Of a stretch of DNA of 64,000 nt, positions 62,782 to 64,000 are shown in pieces. The stretch spans positions 1,160,554 to 1,224,553 of the forward strand of contig JAVDKL010000001.1 of the NCBI GenBank assembly GCA_030849965.1, written 5' to 3'. The notes under the pieces were generated by a model that saw nothing but the letters and a program-made list of their open reading frames with translations, did not search any database and was not told the origin of the DNA. Both the position numbers and the translations under genes were made by a program. The stretch is from Schauerella fraxinea. GTDB taxonomy: Bacteria > Pseudomonadota > Gammaproteobacteria > Burkholderiales > Burkholderiaceae_B. Numbering within the stretch: the stretch's first letter is position 1; the number at the start of each line of letters is the position of its first letter.

Positions 62782-63156
62782 ATGGCACGCGCCTCGGCAC
62801 ACCGATCGATGAAGCGTAAATCGGGCACTTCCGGCTATAAGACGATCGCAGCGATTGTGGCGGGCTTTGCCGCCGCTTTCGTGCTGCTCGGCGGCATCTC
62901 TGCGGGCTACTCGCCGATCAGCATCATGCTGCTGGCTGCCGTCGGCGTGCTGTTCGGCGCCGTCGCCGCGCCGGAAATTGAGCCGGGGTTGTTCCGCTAC
63001 CCCGTCCTCTGGCAAGTGAGCTTTACCATGATGGGGTGCATCATGGTTGCGGCGCTGCTCGGCCTGTCGTTCGAAGGCTACGGCTTGGCCGCCATCGTGG
63101 GGATCATCGCCGGCTATCTTGGCCCCTATTGGATTCGGCAAGTACGCTTGCCATAG
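62782..63156 (+). CDS. Small membrane protein of unknown function
   Basis: The 124-residue product has a basic N-terminus and three or four hydrophobic segments (for example AAIVAGFAAAFVLLGGIS and GLAAIVGIIAGYLGPYWI). I do not recognise it. It starts six bases after hslO stops, so it is probably co-transcribed. Another ATG ten codons in is possible. Confidence 0.65.
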   Translation: MARASAHRSMKRKSGTSGYKTIAAIVAGFAAAFVLLGGISAGYSPISIMLLAAVGVLFGAVAAPEIEPGLFRYPVLWQVSFTMMGCIMVAALLGLSFEGYGLAAIVGIIAGYLGPYWIRQVRLP

Positions 63157-63212
63157 CGACCCCTTATCCACCCGACGTCGGTACCCACCCGCCCCCGCTC
63201 TTCACCCACAGC

Positions 63213-63602
63213 ATGCCTGAATTCCCCACCGATCTCCGCGCCTTTTCGTTCGTGCTCGCCGTACCGGATCTCGAACGCAGTGCAGCGTATTTTCGTGATG
63301 CGCTCGGCTTCCAGCTCGCATGGCCGGAAGGCACTGGCTGGCAGCTCGTCTCACGGGGCGCTGTGCGCATCATGCTGGGGCATTGCCCCGATGCCATCGC
63401 GCCTGCAGACATCGGCGACCACAGCTATTTCGGCTACCTCAATATCGACGATGCCGATGCGCTGCATAACGAATTCGTCGGCCGCGGCGCCATCGTCCTT
63501 CAACCGCCCACCGATAGACCGCACGGCATGCGTGAGTTCGTGGTCGCCACGCCCGATGGTCATCGCATGATGATCGGCCAGGATTTATCGGCGGTTCGGT
63601 AA
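63213..63602 (+). CDS. VOC-superfamily (glyoxalase/bleomycin resistance-like) protein
   Basis: This 129-residue protein has two beta-alpha-beta-beta-beta modules: FVLAVPDLERSAAYFRDALG at the start and SYFGYLNIDDADALHNEFVG in the second half. FVVATPDGHRMMIGQD ends the fold. The metal-binding residues of true glyoxalases are not all clear. Its 3' end overlaps the convergent MFS gene by 18 bases. Confidence 0.86.
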   Translation: MPEFPTDLRAFSFVLAVPDLERSAAYFRDALGFQLAWPEGTGWQLVSRGAVRIMLGHCPDAIAPADIGDHSYFGYLNIDDADALHNEFVGRGAIVLQPPTDRPHGMREFVVATPDGHRMMIGQDLSAVR

Positions 63603-64000
63603 GGGTGAATGCGCGGCATCCATTGCCACGGACTCGACCCCTTTGTGCAGCAGCATCCCCACAAGGGCCACCGCAGCCGCAAGCGCGCCCACCAGCGGCA
63701 CGTACGCCAAGCTGCCATATGCGATCGTGGCACCCCCAATCGCCCCGCCTAATGCGGTACCCAGATTGAACGACGCGATATTCAAGCCCGCCGCAATGGC
63801 CGTCGCATCAGGCGCGTAGCGGTGCGCAAGCATCAGCAAGTGCAACGTGAGCATGGTCACGATTGAAAAAAAGCACACACCGAGCGTGCCGATCAACGCC
63901 ATCGCGATAATGGGAGCCTCGCCAAAGGCATAGAGGCCGATCAACGTCAGCATCAAGCCGATCAATGCACCCATGATGCTACGCCTGGCATCCAGCTTAT
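63585..64000 (-). CDS. MFS transporter, C-terminal part; start outside window
   Basis: The frame stays open to the right edge, so the protein begins beyond it. About 138 residues are visible with four hydrophobic segments (IGLMLTLIGLYAFGEAP, GTLGVCFFSIVTMLTLHLLM) and the block GLNIASFNLGTALGGAIGGA, typical of the last helices of the arabinose-efflux type of MFS. The substrate is unknown. Confidence 0.85.
   Translation of the reverse strand, partial: KLDARRSIMGALIGLMLTLIGLYAFGEAPIIAMALIGTLGVCFFSIVTMLTLHLLMLAHRYAPDATAIAAGLNIASFNLGTALGGAIGGATIAYGSLAYVPLVGALAAAVALVGMLLHKGVESVAMDAAHSPLPNRR

Noticed and set aside
1-64000. tRNA, rRNA, CRISPR arrays, insertion sequences or prophage genes
   Set aside because: I looked for cloverleaf-like sequences, regular spaced repeats, transposase or integrase motifs and phage structural genes and found none. 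The read was by eye, so a small RNA gene could be missed.

Overview
The window is 64 kb of GC-rich (about 60-65 %) bacterial chromosome with dense coding, many 4-base start/stop overlaps and no tRNA, rRNA, insertion sequence, prophage or CRISPR that I could see. Conserved runs such as nagZ-uvrC-pgsA, leuS-lptE-holA-proA and rpmB-rpmG, the orphan Bug/TctC-type binding protein, the CaiB/MaoC/acyl-CoA dehydrogenase clusters and the TctDE-like regulators point to Burkholderiales, most likely family Alcaligenaceae (Bordetella/Achromobacter/Pusillimonas relatives). The family call is an inference; the genus is not determined.

Layout. 1-5.2 kb (minus): MFS transporter, pgsA, uvrC, nagZ, a six-unit 13-bp repeat array, acpS. 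5.3-12.7 kb (plus): a two-component and ABC transport cassette whose sensor kinase carries a complete periplasmic binding-protein domain at its C-terminus, followed by a paralogous free binding protein, a double-domain permease and an ATPase. 12.8-20.1 kb: AraC regulator, small acidic protein, pdxJ, an atypical response-regulator-like protein, a DUF4136 lipoprotein and a molybdate operon in the order modE-like, modB, modA, modC. 20.2-22.8 kb: an ABC system of the PF04392 type. 23-29.3 kb: aldo/keto reductase, malonate activation and decarboxylation genes, a spermidine-synthase-like protein, thiolase. 29.7-35.8 kb: paired acyl-CoA dehydrogenases, LysR, CaiB, MaoC, Bug protein. 35.7-39.2 kb: glycine betaine transporter proXWV. 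40-43.3 kb: cfa, Bcr/CflA exporter, rpmB-rpmG. 43.4-49.2 kb: secreted phospholipase C with a small lipoprotein, then MarR and two MFS exporters. 49.3-57.6 kb: leuS, lptE, holA, proA, hemJ and an RlmL-like rRNA methyltransferase with a long repeat-rich tail. 57.8-64 kb: RDD protein, a PlcP/LpxH-like phosphoesterase behind a Pho-box-like array, acyl-CoA synthetase, gamma carbonic anhydrase, hslO, a membrane protein, a VOC protein and an MFS fragment.

The most interesting system is at 5.3-12.7 kb. The predicted topology is kinase in the cytoplasm, a third membrane segment, then a periplasmic ligand-binding domain that closely resembles the transporter's own binding protein. Both lack the adjacent tyrosine pair of iron-binding FbpA at the equivalent place, so the automatic label 'iron transporter' is doubtful. 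An 11-bp-spaced direct repeat with perfect CTGTCA half-sites lies just upstream of the transporter genes. A second, independent Pho-box-like array precedes the phosphoesterase at 58.5 kb, and a phospholipase C is at 43-45 kb. Phosphorus-ester scavenging is therefore a reasonable hypothesis, not a demonstrated function. The cassette separates pdxJ from acpS, genes that are neighbours in many proteobacteria, which suggests insertion or rearrangement there.
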